A stretch of DNA of 64,000 nucleotides from Harmonia axyridis (lineage: Eukaryota; Arthropoda; Insecta; Coleoptera; Coccinellidae). The number at the start of each line of letters is the position of its first letter. Position 1 is the first letter of the stretch. The notes beneath the pieces are model-generated. The model saw only the letters and a program-made list of their open reading frames with translations, was not told the DNA's origin and made no database searches. The DNA is taken from NCBI RefSeq assembly GCF_914767665.1, contig NC_059507.1:35149270-35213269 (forward strand). The letters run 5' to 3'. Below, piece by piece: positions 22,157 to 34,476 of this stretch. The position numbers and the translations under genes are program-made.

Positions 22157-22541
22157 TTTATACGGATTGTTTCGTTGTGTGTTCGTGTGTTGTATTTATT
22201 GAGAATGAGAGTGTGAATATGTTGCTTTGTTGGGCGAGGAGCATTCGGAGAAATATTTTTCATTTGAGTCATTCCTTCGGATCATTTGATTAACACAGCG
22301 CAACGAATCATAAGATTCTCAAAAAAAGCCAATCTTCTTTAAATTTTGAAACGATTTTGTTCACTTTGACAAAATCTCGTCAAAAAAAAAGATATTCTCC
22401 TTAAGATTTCGAAAACAAACAATCACTTCTGATCAGATGATGCAAGATCCATTTCAGGTCACGTCAAATAACTATGGTTTCGAGATCTGATTTCGATGAG
22501 ATTTGGTACAATGGTTATGGTACAAACATTGAAACAATAAA
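22157..22541 (+). terminator. receptor 3' UTR with candidate poly(A) signal
   Basis: An AATAAA hexamer at 22536-22541, about 380 nt after the stop, is the first canonical signal noticed. The cleavage site is inferred. Confidence 0.45.
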
Positions 22542-22736
22542 AAATTATTGCGACACAAGTAAATCGAATATTATTCTCATCCAAAATTTCAAGCTGAATT
22601 TCCTTCAAGTGAAGATCATGACAATCAAATAAATTTTATTATTCTCTTTCAGTATTCGTATTCATTTCAACTTGAGAGGAATGTCTATACTGAAGAACCA
22701 TTTTTTTGGCATCTATGGCGTTTTGAAATAGTAAAT

Positions 22737-22858
22737 TGTGCAACAAGTGGGGAAAGTCCAACTTTTCTTAAGAGTGTGGAAGTTTGTGGCTCGAGCCTGA
22801 AAGGCGAGTGCCGCAAACACACGAGTCAAAAAAGGACTTTTTCCACATGTTGCACACT
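22737..22858. repeat. M: fold-back hairpin element
   Basis: The 22-nt arms (22738-22759 GTGCAACAAGTGGGGAAAGTC and 22834-22855 inverted) pair with two mismatches. An inner stem (GTTTGTGGCTCGAGCC against GGCGAGTGCCGCAAAC) caps the hairpin. Its tip style matches hairpins K and L. Confidence 0.7.
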
Positions 22859-24759
22859 ATAATTTTCCTACAACTGCACAAATTTCAATAATTCAAGTGA
22901 TGTACCTAATTCAATTTAAAATCTGGTGTGTCTACTCATACCTGTAAAACTTTCAGACAAAACGGGAGATTTTTCGGATTTATACCTACTTGATTTCGAG
23001 GGATCGCATCTTCTATACTCATTATATTCCATTAATTTCATTAAAAATTCGATAGGAACTGAATAGTAATCTATTGTTTAAGTTTGTAAAGTCTAAAATC
23101 AGTATTTCATTTTTAAACGACGCCAGGAAGATAGCGGAAATTCGAAAAGAGCGCCACCTTACCGAAATCTAGTGAAGCAAAACACCAAAGCAACAGGTGG
23201 ATATCTTAAAAAGTCTGAAACAAAATCGAATCAGTGCACACACCAAGGATTCTATACATCTTACAGTATCTATGCATTTTTTGTGTTTCCATAGAAACGA
23301 GTTCTCAAAAACCTAATTTCATTGGTCTACCAAGCAATATGGGCAAAGTGCCGCGTGAAATAATATTTCTCACAATAAGAGCAATACATAGATTTGAAAT
23401 TGAGTAGGCTATGAAGAATTAGGTACTTTCCATAGCAGTTGCAGGAAAACATATTTTTCAATGAGGAAAAATAGCGTTTGAAATATCTTTATGACATAAA
23501 TATTTTTCCAGTTTGTCTACGTCTGTCAAAAGTATGCAGAATTCCCAGTATTATTAGTTTCATTTATTTAATTCAAACACTCGTAAATCAGTGAAAAATT
23601 TTTCAGAATGCTCTTCGCCACGTATCTCGATTTTATATTGAATATAGTTAAGTAATTTATTTCTACAAAATAATGTAATTAACAATTTTTTGGATGAAAT
23701 ATTGTGGAATCTTTTCCTACAAACACATTAGATTTTTTCTTCCTAGATATGTTTGCCACGAGAAGTATTCTTCACAAAATTCCAGGTTTGTCAATTTTAT
23801 ATTAACATCAAAATGTTATTATTTTTCAAATTTTTCTGAAATCTCAATGCATTTTCTCTGTTCAAACTTTTCACTTTTCATAATCTGCGAATTATTTGGT
23901 GTTGATGGCTGAAACATCTATGAATTTTAACATTGATAGGGGAAGAACTTCTCTGGGCTACATTCTATTTCGAAATTCTTCTTCATGAATTTTCGGCTTG
24001 AATCTGTCCACAATTCAGCTTTTGAATTTTCTCGAATTTTGGATAATCTTCGAAAGCATAAAATCCTAAAATATGGATAACTCAATATAGTTGTTAATGT
24101 ATATAACAAACTGTGATTCTGTTACTGGCCAATAATGTTAAGGATTTTAGAATTAAGACTTTTGTAGATGATGCGTCATCGGCGGTGCTCTATTTTCATA
24201 TGAATTTCTTAGTTTTACGTGTAGTCTGAGAGACCTGAAAAAAAAAATGGTGGAGATGATAAGAAGGTGTAATCGAATCGACTGATTAGAACTGATGGAA
24301 TTGTATGATATTTCCCGCCGATCTGTGTTTGGAAAATAACGATTTTTTTTATACTGAAGGTAGTGAGGATTGGATAATGAAATAACCGGAATTTGAAAAT
24401 TTCTATTATACATGAATAAAAAATGTTATTTACAATAAAATTATACGTTCCATGTTACTTTTAGGTGAATAAATTACACTCTACCTTGATGTTTTTGTTA
24501 TTTCTTATTGATTTTTTTTTATTCGACAAATTTACAATACATTCCTTTCAGAGAGAATTGACCATTGAGTAACAAATATTATCATAGAAAAAATAGGAAA
24601 ACATTAAATCTTACATATAAAAGTCCAACCAAATCTAGACTGAACGTAATATCTAAACTGCAATTCAATTTTCGAAAATACGTGCGCTATGAAAGTGATA
24701 TTCCTTAGTTGAGGTGGGTTTGAACATTTCTAAACTTGCATCACAAATGTCATCAATAG
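22859..24759. other. intergenic, no gene seen
   Basis: AT-rich spacer. Short frames at 23694-23912, 23927-24109 and 24153-24413 have no recognisable composition or splice context. Confidence 0.45.
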
Positions 24760-25550
24760 TTATTCATAATACAATTGCAGAAGGCATTGATATCCTGCTA
24801 CAAGTTCAAAATTCAAAAAGGAACTACAAAATTGTCGAGTTCTTGAATGAACGAGGTTAGAATGAGCCTTCTGTAAGAATATTATAAATTAATTTCTCTA
24901 ATTCATTGAATTTTGATTGGAATTAATGAGATATATATTTCCGTGAATGTCGTTAAGTAGTTTTTGCATTGAAAAAAGATGGTTAGCTTGACTGTTTTCG
25001 GTATTACAAATTTGACAGATAATAATGAAATAAACTTATAATCTCTGTGTAAAACTGAAAAAATCCTAACAATATTAGGTTCTACAAGGTATGACAGAAT
25101 GAACGTATATGCCACGGAATTAGAGAAATCACTATTCTCTAATTCTGTGGTTATTCCGTTCATTCTTCCACATCTTGTAGAACAAAATCGTGCGAGAATA
25201 TATCAGAAACGCACAGTTTTCATGGTTATATTTTATTATTATATGTTGGTACTCCGAACTTTCCGCCACGGCTTTATCTGTCAATTCATCAATTTGCCTT
25301 GAAGAAATCAGTTCTGCCAACCAACATTTTTCAATGCCAAAATCACTAAATGATATTTATGGAAATATTTCATTAATTTCAATAAAAATACAATGAATTA
25401 GAGAAAATAATGTATAATACTCGTACAGAAGGCTCATTCTACCACTCGTTCATTCCAAAACTCGCCACTTCGTGGCTCGTTTTTGAATTTTGAACTCGCG
25501 GAAGAATATCAATGCCTTCTGCACTTGTATTATAAATAACTATGTTGACA
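24760..25550. repeat. L2: long palindromic fold-back element
   Basis: Almost the whole segment is an inverted repeat centred near 25132 (GGAATTAGAGAA ... TTCTCTAATTCTG). The ends ATACAATTGCAGAAGGCATT and the inverted AATGCCTTCTGCACTTGTAT also pair. Arms are about 350-400 bp and imperfect. A part matches L1 at 580-945. No transposase is present; similar peptides on both strands (24903-25163 minus, 25099-25302 plus) are a result of the palindrome. Confidence 0.78.
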
Positions 25551-25841
25551 TTCGTTAACACTATACGTACCTAACAAAGTATCAAATATTCATAGTGCAC
25601 ATTGTTTCAAAAACGACAGGTACTGTTCTCTTAGTATCAACTAAAAAGGATCACTATTTCAAATCTACTGGCACTCTGATAGCATGGCTTGGATACTGGA
25701 GATGTTTGCATGGTAGCTGAGTTCTTTAAAACCTCTACACCAAACTGACAACCATAAACAATTCCTTAACCGATTGTAGAATTCAATATAAACTATAATA
25801 AATGCTGTTTTCTGTTCATCCATGAATTATCTAAGTGTGTA

Positions 25842-25847
25842 TTTATT
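25842..25847 (-). terminator. poly(A) signal of the small gene
   Basis: AATAAA on the minus strand, about 43 nt after the stop codon of the 123-residue gene. Position and match to consensus support its use. Confidence 0.6.
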
Positions 25848-25889
25848 GCTTCGACGTCCTACAAAATTGAAACACTGAACTTGATTCTA

Positions 25890-26114
25890 TCAGAATGACG
25901 TCCTAGTCGTCAATTTTGCATTTGGTCTTGTGTTAGTCAGGATTTTGGCTGCTTCGCTTATTCTATCGTCCAAGTCAGATTTTTCCAACTTTCCAAGGTC
26001 GACTGCGCGTTTGAACTCTTCGAATTTCTTGTTTAGGATGTTAAGTTCTATCTCTGACTTGGAGGAGCAACATGGTTGAGGAGTTGGGTCTTCAATATTA
26101 TCCTCGTCCACTTC
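25890..26114 (-). CDS. small gene, exon 3
   Basis: Starts after the acceptor TTATTTTTAG in phase 0 (EVDEDNIEDPTPQPCCSSK) and runs to the TGA at 25890-25892. A poly(A) signal follows 43 nt later. Confidence 0.72.
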   Translation of the reverse strand, partial: EVDEDNIEDPTPQPCCSSKSEIELNILNKKFEEFKRAVDLGKLEKSDLDDRISEAAKILTNTRPNAKLTTRTSF

Positions 26115-28833
26115 CTAAAAATAAATAAAATTATTCGTCACTTTCTGGAATGTAAACTGTTAATTACTCTAGGGATTAGAATTTGTATGGCCTCGAGCCA
26201 ATGTGAAGGTTTTCCTATAATAATTATTAAACAATCAGCTGAAATATATACCTATTTGCGAGAGAACTTGATGAAAAGGCAATTTTCAAAACCTCACAAT
26301 GCAATCCATAAATACCGATGTAAAATTAAAGCATCACTCAATATATCGATTGGAATAATAATCTTATGTTGATTGAAAGGATTCTACTATATATAACTTC
26401 AAAAACTTCAACGCGTGCATAGTTTTAATGCTGATTGTGATAAGCGAGGAATCAATTTCGGTTTCAATGCTGTTAGCAAATTTTAGAGAACCCATTGTTG
26501 GAATATACAATTTAGTTAATATGAATTTCACAAGAAACTCTAGGCAAGTGAGAGTGAAATTGAAAGATAGAAATTAATAACCTACCTTAGGAACGATAAG
26601 TGCTTTTATTAATAACCTACTTTCAATTTACAAGGTATACTGAATGGAAAGTAGGCTCTTGCTTCCAAAATATTATTGATAATTGGAATGAGGTGATTCA
26701 ATTCTTACTGCTGTAAGGAATGACTCATAAAAGGCTTTTCAACTCAAAGGTCATCGAACAGAAGACAACATGATTCATCATCTCAAAAAGATCCACTCGA
26801 ACTCTAAGAAGTGCGATGAATAGCAGAAGCTTCCCAAAATACAACCAAGAATGACTCAAATGAGAGAAGTGTGATACTCACTTGTATTTCTGAGAATGTT
26901 ACAGGTTGTGTTCTGTATCTGAAAGAACCACCTCTTCGTTTCTTTGGTATAACTCTTCTATGTAGTCTAGACATTGGTTCTGGATACATGGTGTCCATTG
27001 CTGAAAGATTTCATCAATGAGTAAATAGTCTTTTTTTTAGCGCGTGGTAATGCTTCAAGGGGAAGTTTTATGTTATCTTTTTCATAGAGATATTTGAACA
27101 AAAATTCAAGCAATGATGGCCTACATCTAGAATACTAATGATAAATTCTAATGAAAGCACCCAAAGACCTTTTCACATAAACAAATGTTTAAAAATTTGA
27201 ACGATGACGTAGAGTTATAATAGTATAGTATTCAACTTGCGGTAATGTAGGTCATAACTCACTTGATGAATTACAGCACTCGCCTGCGGCTCGTGCTGCA
27301 AACTTCATCTGCGTGAGTTATGACCTACATTACCGCAAGTTGAATACTATACTTTATCTACGACTTCATCAATAAATACTAAGAAAAAAATACAGACTTA
27401 GAATATAGACAAAAGGAACGGGAAATAAACATATGTGCTCGATCCCGTACAAGAGAGATGGAAACTTAGTGTCACCAATCACAATCGAACTAGTTTCGGC
27501 TAGCTCGAATCCAGTACAGAGTACCACAACTTTATTGAAAAATCTTAATAGTTGCCTATAAAAATGCATTAAAATATATCAAAAAACATTCCCTGTAAAC
27601 GAGCACTTAATGATCTTACTGCTACACCAATCTTGAAAATGTTTTCAAACTCCTTTATAATTTTTTGGTCAAGTAATTTTGTATGGTAACATTAGCTGCT
27701 TGTCTTTTGGACATGTATGCCTATATAATATTTCATCTTCATCATCTGAATTAATCGTTTTCAGCAAAACATTCACAATAATTAGATATCAACTTAATTT
27801 GAAAACGTCAAAATTATTAAAGTGACATCCCCTCGGACATTCCTCCCCTCAATAACAATAATGGAATGTTCCCTTTCGGCCAATCGAATAGAAGCCGAGA
27901 AGTATAGAAGCACAGATCCATATTTTCCTATTTATTATAGTGAGTTATGGCAGTGAGTTATTATAACTCACGGTGTTTGTTAATAGATACTATTAATTGC
28001 TCAAAAGCAGTTGAATAATGAATATATAATTCAATAGGAGTAGATAAAGATTTTTATCTATTCAGTTAGAATTTGGTAAGCTACATCGAAACTTAACTAA
28101 AAGAGAAAATTGAAATAGAATAGAAGAACACAAAATTTACTGCAATTTTCCAATACTTGAGATATCTGTTTGAGGAATTCTTAATCCTCAAACTGTTTCA
28201 GCAGATCCCATTCAAAATAACATCAAGGAGGGTAGATTTGAAGTTATCTCTATCTAAGTATTAAAAATAAATATGACAAATCTACATCTAGATCAAATAT
28301 GAAATTTTCATGTAATGCATGCAGGGAAATTTCAGTATGGCCACGAAAAGGTAAAAGGTGACTGTTCTTATATGGAAAGAGTGTTCCAGCTGATTCTAGC
28401 ATTGAAGTATTAACTAGAGATATATTTCATTAGGAATGGATTGAATTAACTAGAGAAAATAACTTCAAAAAAGAGAAGATTTCGAATGAACTCGAATTGA
28501 ATATTTGAAATAGATGTAACAAAAATAGAGATCAAATTTTTACGAGATGCCGATTGGGAAATTTGGGTACGTCATCTTGGACTTACAGATAATCAATTTC
28601 AGCAGGTAGTTCAGCTGAAATAAGGTAATAGAAAAAAGATTTCGACCTAGCACAATCCCAACAAACAAGTTTACATCTGAAACGTAGGTAGATCTAAGTT
28701 ATTTATAATCCAAATGACTTGTGTTTTCGCCCTACATATCGTCGATCTGAATATCTATAAATCCGAAGGCCTAATCTAAATATATTCGACGGATTTTCTA
28801 CTCACACTGTGTGGGAGACGACAAAGAAGGCAT
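25890..28833 (-). CDS. unrecognised 123-residue protein, three exons
   Basis: Exons 28833-28806, 27000-26882 and 26114-25890 join in frame (28 + 119 + 225 nt, including the stop). All junctions are GT-AG: donors GTGAGT and GTGAGT, acceptors ATCTTTCAG and TTATTTTTAG. The protein starts MPSLSSPTQ, has a basic stretch (RLHRRVIPKKRRGG, about residues 20-33), then FRYRTQPVTFSEIQEVDEDN, a Cys/Ser patch and a charged, probably helical C-terminal half (KKFEEFKRAVDLGKLEKSD), ending LTTRTSF. There is no signal peptide or membrane segment. The basic patch could bind nucleic acid or direct nuclear import, but I cannot assign a family. The first exon and its upstream region are duplicated (second copy 31846-31819). 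Confidence 0.7.
26115..26881 (-). other. small-gene intron 2
   Basis: A GT-AG intron of 767 bp, AT-rich, without a supported feature. Confidence 0.55.
26882..27000 (-). CDS. small gene, exon 2
   Basis: A 119-nt exon between AATCTTTCAG and GTGAGT. It begins with two bases that complete a serine codon with exon 1, then reads MDTMYPEPMSRLHRRVIPKK ... PVTFSEIQ. Internal methionines could serve as alternative starts if exon 1 is not used. Confidence 0.75.
27224..27351. repeat. K1: fold-back hairpin with perfect 39-bp arms
   Basis: Arms 27224-27262 and 27313-27351 are exact inverted copies (TATAGTATTCAACTTGCGGT onward). The inner part (CAGCACTCG..CGGCTCGTGCTG) extends the stem to a tight loop. 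It lies in intron 1 of the small gene. Confidence 0.85.
28806..28833 (-). CDS. small gene, exon 1 coding part
   Basis: ATG at 28833-28831 reads MPSLSSPTQ and splits a serine codon at the donor CAGT|GTGAGT. Upstream on the minus strand (28834 to about 29000) the DNA is CpG-rich (GACGACGTCG, CGCGTGCG region), which suits a promoter/5' UTR. The assignment rests on phase fit, donor quality and context. Confidence 0.55.
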
Positions 28834-29040
28834 AACGGAGAAAAACACTAAACAATATATCACAGATTGACGACCAAGAGCACCGCGAAATTCGCACTTC
28901 TTATTTACAAAGATATTTGACGCGATTTTCTAATTTTGGACGACGTCGTGTCGTGACTGAGACAGCGTCGAAGTCTGAGCGTCTTTTCAGCTTTTCAGGT
29001 CGCGTGCGTTTTCCATTCTACGAAACGGCAGTAGTTGGGA
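28834..29040 (-). promoter_or_regulatory. candidate promoter/5' UTR of the small gene
   Basis: CpG-rich against AT-rich surroundings and directly upstream of the putative first ATG. No clear TATA box at a fixed distance. It is present again in unit 2 (31847-32053). The 73-codon plus-strand frame here is taken as a shadow. Confidence 0.4.
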
Positions 29041-29457
29041 AATACGCGTGTGTAGGTATTTTTAGCGATTTCTGTTTGTTTTGTAACGAGATGGAAAAAT
29101 TTTATTGGGAAAATGTGTGCGAGATGTTTTGGGGGTAGGAAGGAGTGAATGAGCTCCTATTCTTGGATTAGTGTCTTGGTGTATACAGGTGTCCTCGAAC
29201 TTTGTTCGCGAAAAACGGCAACATCATTTTGAGTGGATCACTTTACTTAGAAGTGACTGGGAATACCAGCACTTTTTAGAGCTATGTTTTTGGTTTTTTG
29301 ACTGCTTGTCAGAAGTTAAATTTATTGAATTTATAAATTTGTGTCTCCTTACCGAAAAACCTCAATTTCCTTTTGAAATATATTTATGTAAAGTAGGTAT
29401 TTCAGAAAGACCAGAATTCTACAATTTCATACTTGTATTTTCCCTCAATACAAAGTA

Positions 29458-30083
29458 GAGGGCTTTCCAATAAGAGGCTCCATTTTGAGAAGCCAGCTTC
29501 CTGGGCAGCTGTCAATTTTTGACATTTGACAACTACGTCAATACTAAAAATAAAAGGATCCACGCTTCAACAACGCAATGAAATTGTTACAATTCACTAC
29601 GAAAATGATGAAAATTTTGCAGTCACAGTTTGCAAAACTATGAGAACAACTGATAATATTGATGCTGTAGTGTTGATGAAAACTCGGGTTTGTCGAGATC
29701 GATATTCTTCATTATCTTCAGTGATGAGGTCCATTTTTATATTGGAGTCTACGTTGATAAGCACAATTGTCACATTCAGGGCTAGAAAAATCCAAGATTG
29801 ATTATTGGAGGTTTTCCAACAATCATTCATTGATGGAGAGGTTTTTCCATCATCAACATGTCTCTGTTGGTCTGTTTCGAACGAGTTTTGTGCTACTGGT
29901 GTGGTCGGAATTGGAAATTATTGATGTGGACGACATTTATTTCAACAAGACGGCGCTATGTGCCAACAAACAACGAACCAATCCCAATTTTGCAAGACGT
30001 TCCCTGACCGTCTTATTCCTCGAAGGGGTGATCAAAATTAGCCACTGAAATCTTATGATTTAACACCGTTAGTTCCTTTTCTT
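29458..30083 (+). mobile_element. D2 copy 1: mariner-like remnant cut by the duplication
   Basis: It starts after TA with GAGGGCTTTCCAATAAGAGG, the family D terminus. It keeps a transposase start (STLQQRNEIVTIHYENDENF), part of the core, then FQQDGAMCQQ and SYDLTPL in broken frames. It stops at the tandem-duplication breakpoint. Confidence 0.75.
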
Positions 30084-30236
30084 TGTTATCTTTTTCATAG
30101 AGATATTTGAACAAAAATTCAAGCAATGATGGCCTACATCTAGAATACTAATGATAAATTCTAATGAAAGCACCCAAAGACCTTTTCACATAAACAAATG
30201 TTTAAAAATTTGAACGATGACGTAGAGTTATAATAG

Positions 30237-30364
30237 TATAGTATTCAACTTGCGGTAATGTAGGTCATAACTCACTTGATGAATTACAGCACTCGCCTGC
30301 GGCTCGTGCTGCAAACTTCATCTGCGTGAGTTATGACCTACATTACCGCAAGTTGAATACTATA
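30237..30364. repeat. K2: fold-back hairpin (unit 2 copy)
   Basis: Identical to K1, offset by 3013 bp. Confidence 0.85.
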
Positions 30365-31818
30365 CTTTATCTACGACTTCATCAATAAATACTAAGAAAA
30401 AAATACAGACTTAGAATATAGACAAAAGGAACGGGAAATAAACATATGTGCTCGATCCCGTACAAGAGAGATGGAAACTTAGTGTCACCAATCACAATCG
30501 AACTAGTTTCGGCTAGCTCGAATCCAGTACAGAGTACCACAACTTTATTGAAAAATCTTAATAGTTGCCTATAAAAATGCATTAAAATATATCAAAAAAC
30601 ATTCCCTGTAAACGAGCACTTAATGATCTTACTGCTACACCAATCTTGAAAATGTTTTCAAACTCCTTTATAATTTTTTGGTCAAGTAATTTTGTATGGT
30701 AACATTAGCTGCTTGTCTTTTGGACATGTATGCCTATATAATATTTCATCTTCATCATCTGAATTAATCGTTTTCAGCAAAACATTCACAATAATTAGAT
30801 ATCAACTTAATTTGAAAACGTCAAAATTATTAAAGTGACATCCCCTCGGACATTCCTCCCCTCAATAACAATAATGGAATGTTCCCTTTCGGCCAATCGA
30901 ATAGAAGCCGAGAAGTATAGAAGCACAGATCCATATTTTCCTATTTATTATAGTGAGTTATGGCAGTGAGTTATTATAACTCACGGTGTTTGTTAATAGA
31001 TACTATTAATTGCTCAAAAGCAGTTGAATAATGAATATATAATTCAATAGGAGTAGATAAAGATTTTTATCTATTCAGTTAGAATTTGGTAAGCTACATC
31101 GAAACTTAACTAAAAGAGAAAATTGAAATAGAATAGAAGAACACAAAATTTACTGCAATTTTCCAATACTTGAGATATCTGTTTGAGGAATTCTTAATCC
31201 TCAAACTGTTTCAGCAGATCCCATTCAAAATAACATCAAGGAGGGTAGATTTGAAGTTATCTCTATCTAAGTATTAAAAATAAATATGACAAATCTACAT
31301 CTAGATCAAATATGAAATTTTCATGTAATGCATGCAGGGAAATTTCAGTATGGCCACGAAAAGGTAAAAGGTGACTGTTCTTATATGGAAAGAGTGTTCC
31401 AGCTGATTCTAGCATTGAAGTATTAACTAGAGATATATTTCATTAGGAATGGATTGAATTAACTAGAGAAAATAACTTCAAAAAAGAGAAGATTTCGAAT
31501 GAACTCGAATTGAATATTTGAAATAGATGTAACAAAAATAGAGATCAAATTTTTACGAGATGCCGATTGGGAAATTTGGGTACGTCATCTTGGACTTACA
31601 GATAATCAATTTCAGCAGGTAGTTCAGCTGAAATAAGGTAATAGAAAAAAGATTTCGACCTAGCACAATCCCAACAAACAAGTTTACATCTGAAACGTAG
31701 GTAGATCTAAGTTATTTATAATCCAAATGACTTGTGTTTTCGCCCTACATATCGTCGATCTGAATATCTATAAATCCGAAGGCCTAATCTAAATATATTC
31801 GACGGATTTTCTACTCAC

Positions 31819-31846
31819 ACTGTGTGGGAGACGACAAAGAAGGCAT
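31819..31846 (-). CDS. duplicate exon 1 of the small gene
   Basis: An exact copy of 28806-28833 with the same donor. It could act as an alternative or upstream first exon, since it can splice in the same phase to exon 2 at 27000. Whether it is transcribed is unknown. Confidence 0.5.
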
Positions 31847-32470
31847 AACGGAGAAAAACACTAAACAATATATCACAGATTGACGACCAAGAGCACCGCG
31901 AAATTCGCACTTCTTATTTACAAAGATATTTGACGCGATTTTCTAATTTTGGACGACGTCGTGTCGTGACTGAGACAGCGTCGAAGTCTGAGCGTCTTTT
32001 CAGCTTTTCAGGTCGCGTGCGTTTTCCATTCTACGAAACGGCAGTAGTTGGGAAATACGCGTGTGTAGGTATTTTTAGCGATTTCTGTTTGTTTTGTAAC
32101 GAGATGGAAAAATTTTATTGGGAAAATGTGTGCGAGATGTTTTGGGGGTAGGAAGGAGTGAATGAGCTCCTATTCTTGGATTAGTGTCTTGGTGTATACA
32201 GGTGTCCTCGAACTTTGTTCGCGAAAAACGGCAACATCATTTTGAGTGGATCACTTTACTTAGAAGTGACTGGGAATACCAGCACTTTTTAGAGCTATGT
32301 TTTTGGTTTTTTGACTGCTTGTCAGAAGTTAAATTTATTGAATTTATAAATTTGTGTCTCCTTACCGAAAAACCTCAATTTCCTTTTGAAATATATTTAT
32401 GTAAAGTAGGTATTTCAGAAAGACCAGAATTCTACAATTTCATACTTGTATTTTCCCTCAATACAAAGTA

Positions 32471-33300
32471 GAGGGCTTTCCAATAAGAGGCTCCATTTTG
32501 AGAAGCCAGCTTCCTGGGCAGCTGTCAATTTTTGACATTTGACAACTACGTCAATACTAAAAATAAAAGGATCCACGCTTCAACAACGCAATGAAATTGT
32601 TACAATTCACTACGAAAATGATGAAAATTTTGCAGTCACAGTTTGCAAAACTATGAGAACAACTGATAATATTGATGCTGTAGTGTTGATGAAAACTCGG
32701 GTTTGTCGAGATCGATATTCTTCATTATCTTCAGTGATGAGGTCCATTTTTATATTGGAGTCTACGTTGATAAGCACAATTGTCACATTCAGGGCTAGAA
32801 AAATCCAAGATTGATTATTGGAGGTTTTCCAACAATCATTCATTGATGGAGAGGTTTTTCCATCATCAACATGTCTCTGTTGGTCTGTTTCGAACGAGTT
32901 TTGTGCTACTGGTGTGGTCGGAATTGGAAATTATTGATGTGGACGACATTTATTTCAACAAGACGGCGCTATGTGCCAACAAACAACGAACCAATCCCAA
33001 TTTTGCAAGACGTTCCCTGACCGTCTTATTCCTCGAAGGGGTGATCAAAATTAGCCACTGAAATCTTATGATTTAACACCGTTAGTTCCTTTTCTTTGGA
33101 TCCACGTGAAATGTAATATCTATGGTAATGATCCACAATCAATTCAAGATCTTAAAGATGGAATTCGTAAAGTTAGCAAGGATATACAACTGCAAATGAA
33201 CGAATTAGTCATGAAAAATTTCATGAAGAGGATGCTGCAACTGTATTCGTAGCGACCATTTGGCTGATAGCGTTTTCCATCATTAATACCTTCTAGGAAT
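32471..33300 (+). mobile_element. D2 copy 2: mariner-like remnant with its 3' coding end
   Basis: Same start as copy 1, but sequence continues past the duplication end (33097 on) with the transposase C-terminus: YGNDPQSIQDLKDGIRKV, then MNELVMKNFMKRMLQLYS. Copy 2 therefore represents the original element. Several stops and shifts show it is dead, and the 3' terminal repeat is not visible. Confidence 0.75.
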
Positions 33301-34476
33301 ATTATTTGAAAAACTTTAATGATCACCACGTGCAACTGCTTGGCATTTTTTTCATGATTTCCTCCCAGTTATTAGATGTATTTTGCTAAATTCGTTGCTC
33401 AAAATTGTGGCTAAAGGTCCTGGAGCTGTTGAAGCGATTCCAGCTATAATATTTAGACTTCAAGGGTACTTTATAACTGGTACTAAGTGTTGTCGATTGA
33501 CACAGAACTTCTTGTGCGATAAATTTGCTTCTTTTGAAGATGGCATTATTGTTTTATTTTAATTTCTGCTACTTCAAATCCATCAGTGTAATTTCGATAT
33601 TGGCGAAATATGGATATGTTTTTTTTTTCTCGTGAAGAATAGATGGTCTTTTTCGAGAGAAAATGCTTTGGGAGATCTTTTTTACAGTCCATTTTTAGTT
33701 ATCGAATCCAGATGACTCGAAAAAGAAATTGAAGAAGTAATTGCTGTGGGAATTTGAAAAGAATTGAAAAGTGAAAAGATTCATTGTTAACCAAAAGAGG
33801 GAAGATGACTACGGCAGAATTTTGAGAAATGAATTCTAAATGTTCTCTGAATATCTTTTTATAGATTAAGATTATGACTGAAAAGATACAATACTTCAAT
33901 TCCTATAGATTTACCTTATGAAAAAGTAATCAAATTCGAAACTACGTAGGTATGAATGAAATGCAAGAATTACCATGGTAATCAAAATTCACTTACTCAG
34001 AGATTGGGTTTCATTTTCCAGAGGAATTTGTTTTTCTTCGAAAATATTTCTAAATCGAAATAGTTTAATTGACAACATTTGAATGATTTTATATTAACTA
34101 CTACACACGAAACCATGCGAAAAACATTTCGATAGTTCCATTCCGTGTAATTCACATGACTGAATTATGTACTGCACAGCTTGAATTAATGCCAACAACA
34201 TTCTTTGTTGATTTTTTATTGATGCTAAATTTCACATTTCTATTGTTAAATCCATTCAAAAGATGTTTTCGAATAAATGAGGCTTTGACAGTTATGTAAA
34301 TGCATTAATCACTCATCTGAAAAATAATATTCGAAAAATGCTTGTCTCTTCATCAATTTCATTATCAAGGAAATAATTACCTGGATAGAAGATAATAAAT
34401 TCCATGAAACATATACATAGGTAATATGTTTTGGCGGAATTACCAATATGTATAATCCTCTTTCAGTGCAGAACTA
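33301..34476. other. intergenic, no gene seen
   Basis: AT-rich spacer between the D2 remnant and element B2. Nothing supported on either strand. Confidence 0.45.

Larger units (their letters stand above)
27071..30083. repeat. tandem duplication, unit 1 (3013 bp)
   Basis: Every block compared recurs 3013 bp downstream with no difference noticed. The unit starts TGTTATCTTTTTCATAG and ends inside transposase remnant D2 at CCTTTTCTT. It holds hairpin K1, exon 1 of the small gene and most of D2. Only about 2 bp (TG) is shared at the junction. Confidence 0.93.
30084..33096. repeat. tandem duplication, unit 2 (3013 bp)
   Basis: Second unit, same order: hairpin K2, exon 1 copy, promoter copy, D2. 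No substitution was noticed in the lines compared by eye. That implies a very recent event or an assembly duplication. Confidence 0.93.

Noticed and set aside
28917..29458. Plus-strand frames in the duplicated unit (73 and 95 codons)
   Set aside because: They overlap the CpG-rich promoter/5' UTR of the minus-strand gene or AT-rich spacer and show no domain. The duplication makes them appear twice.
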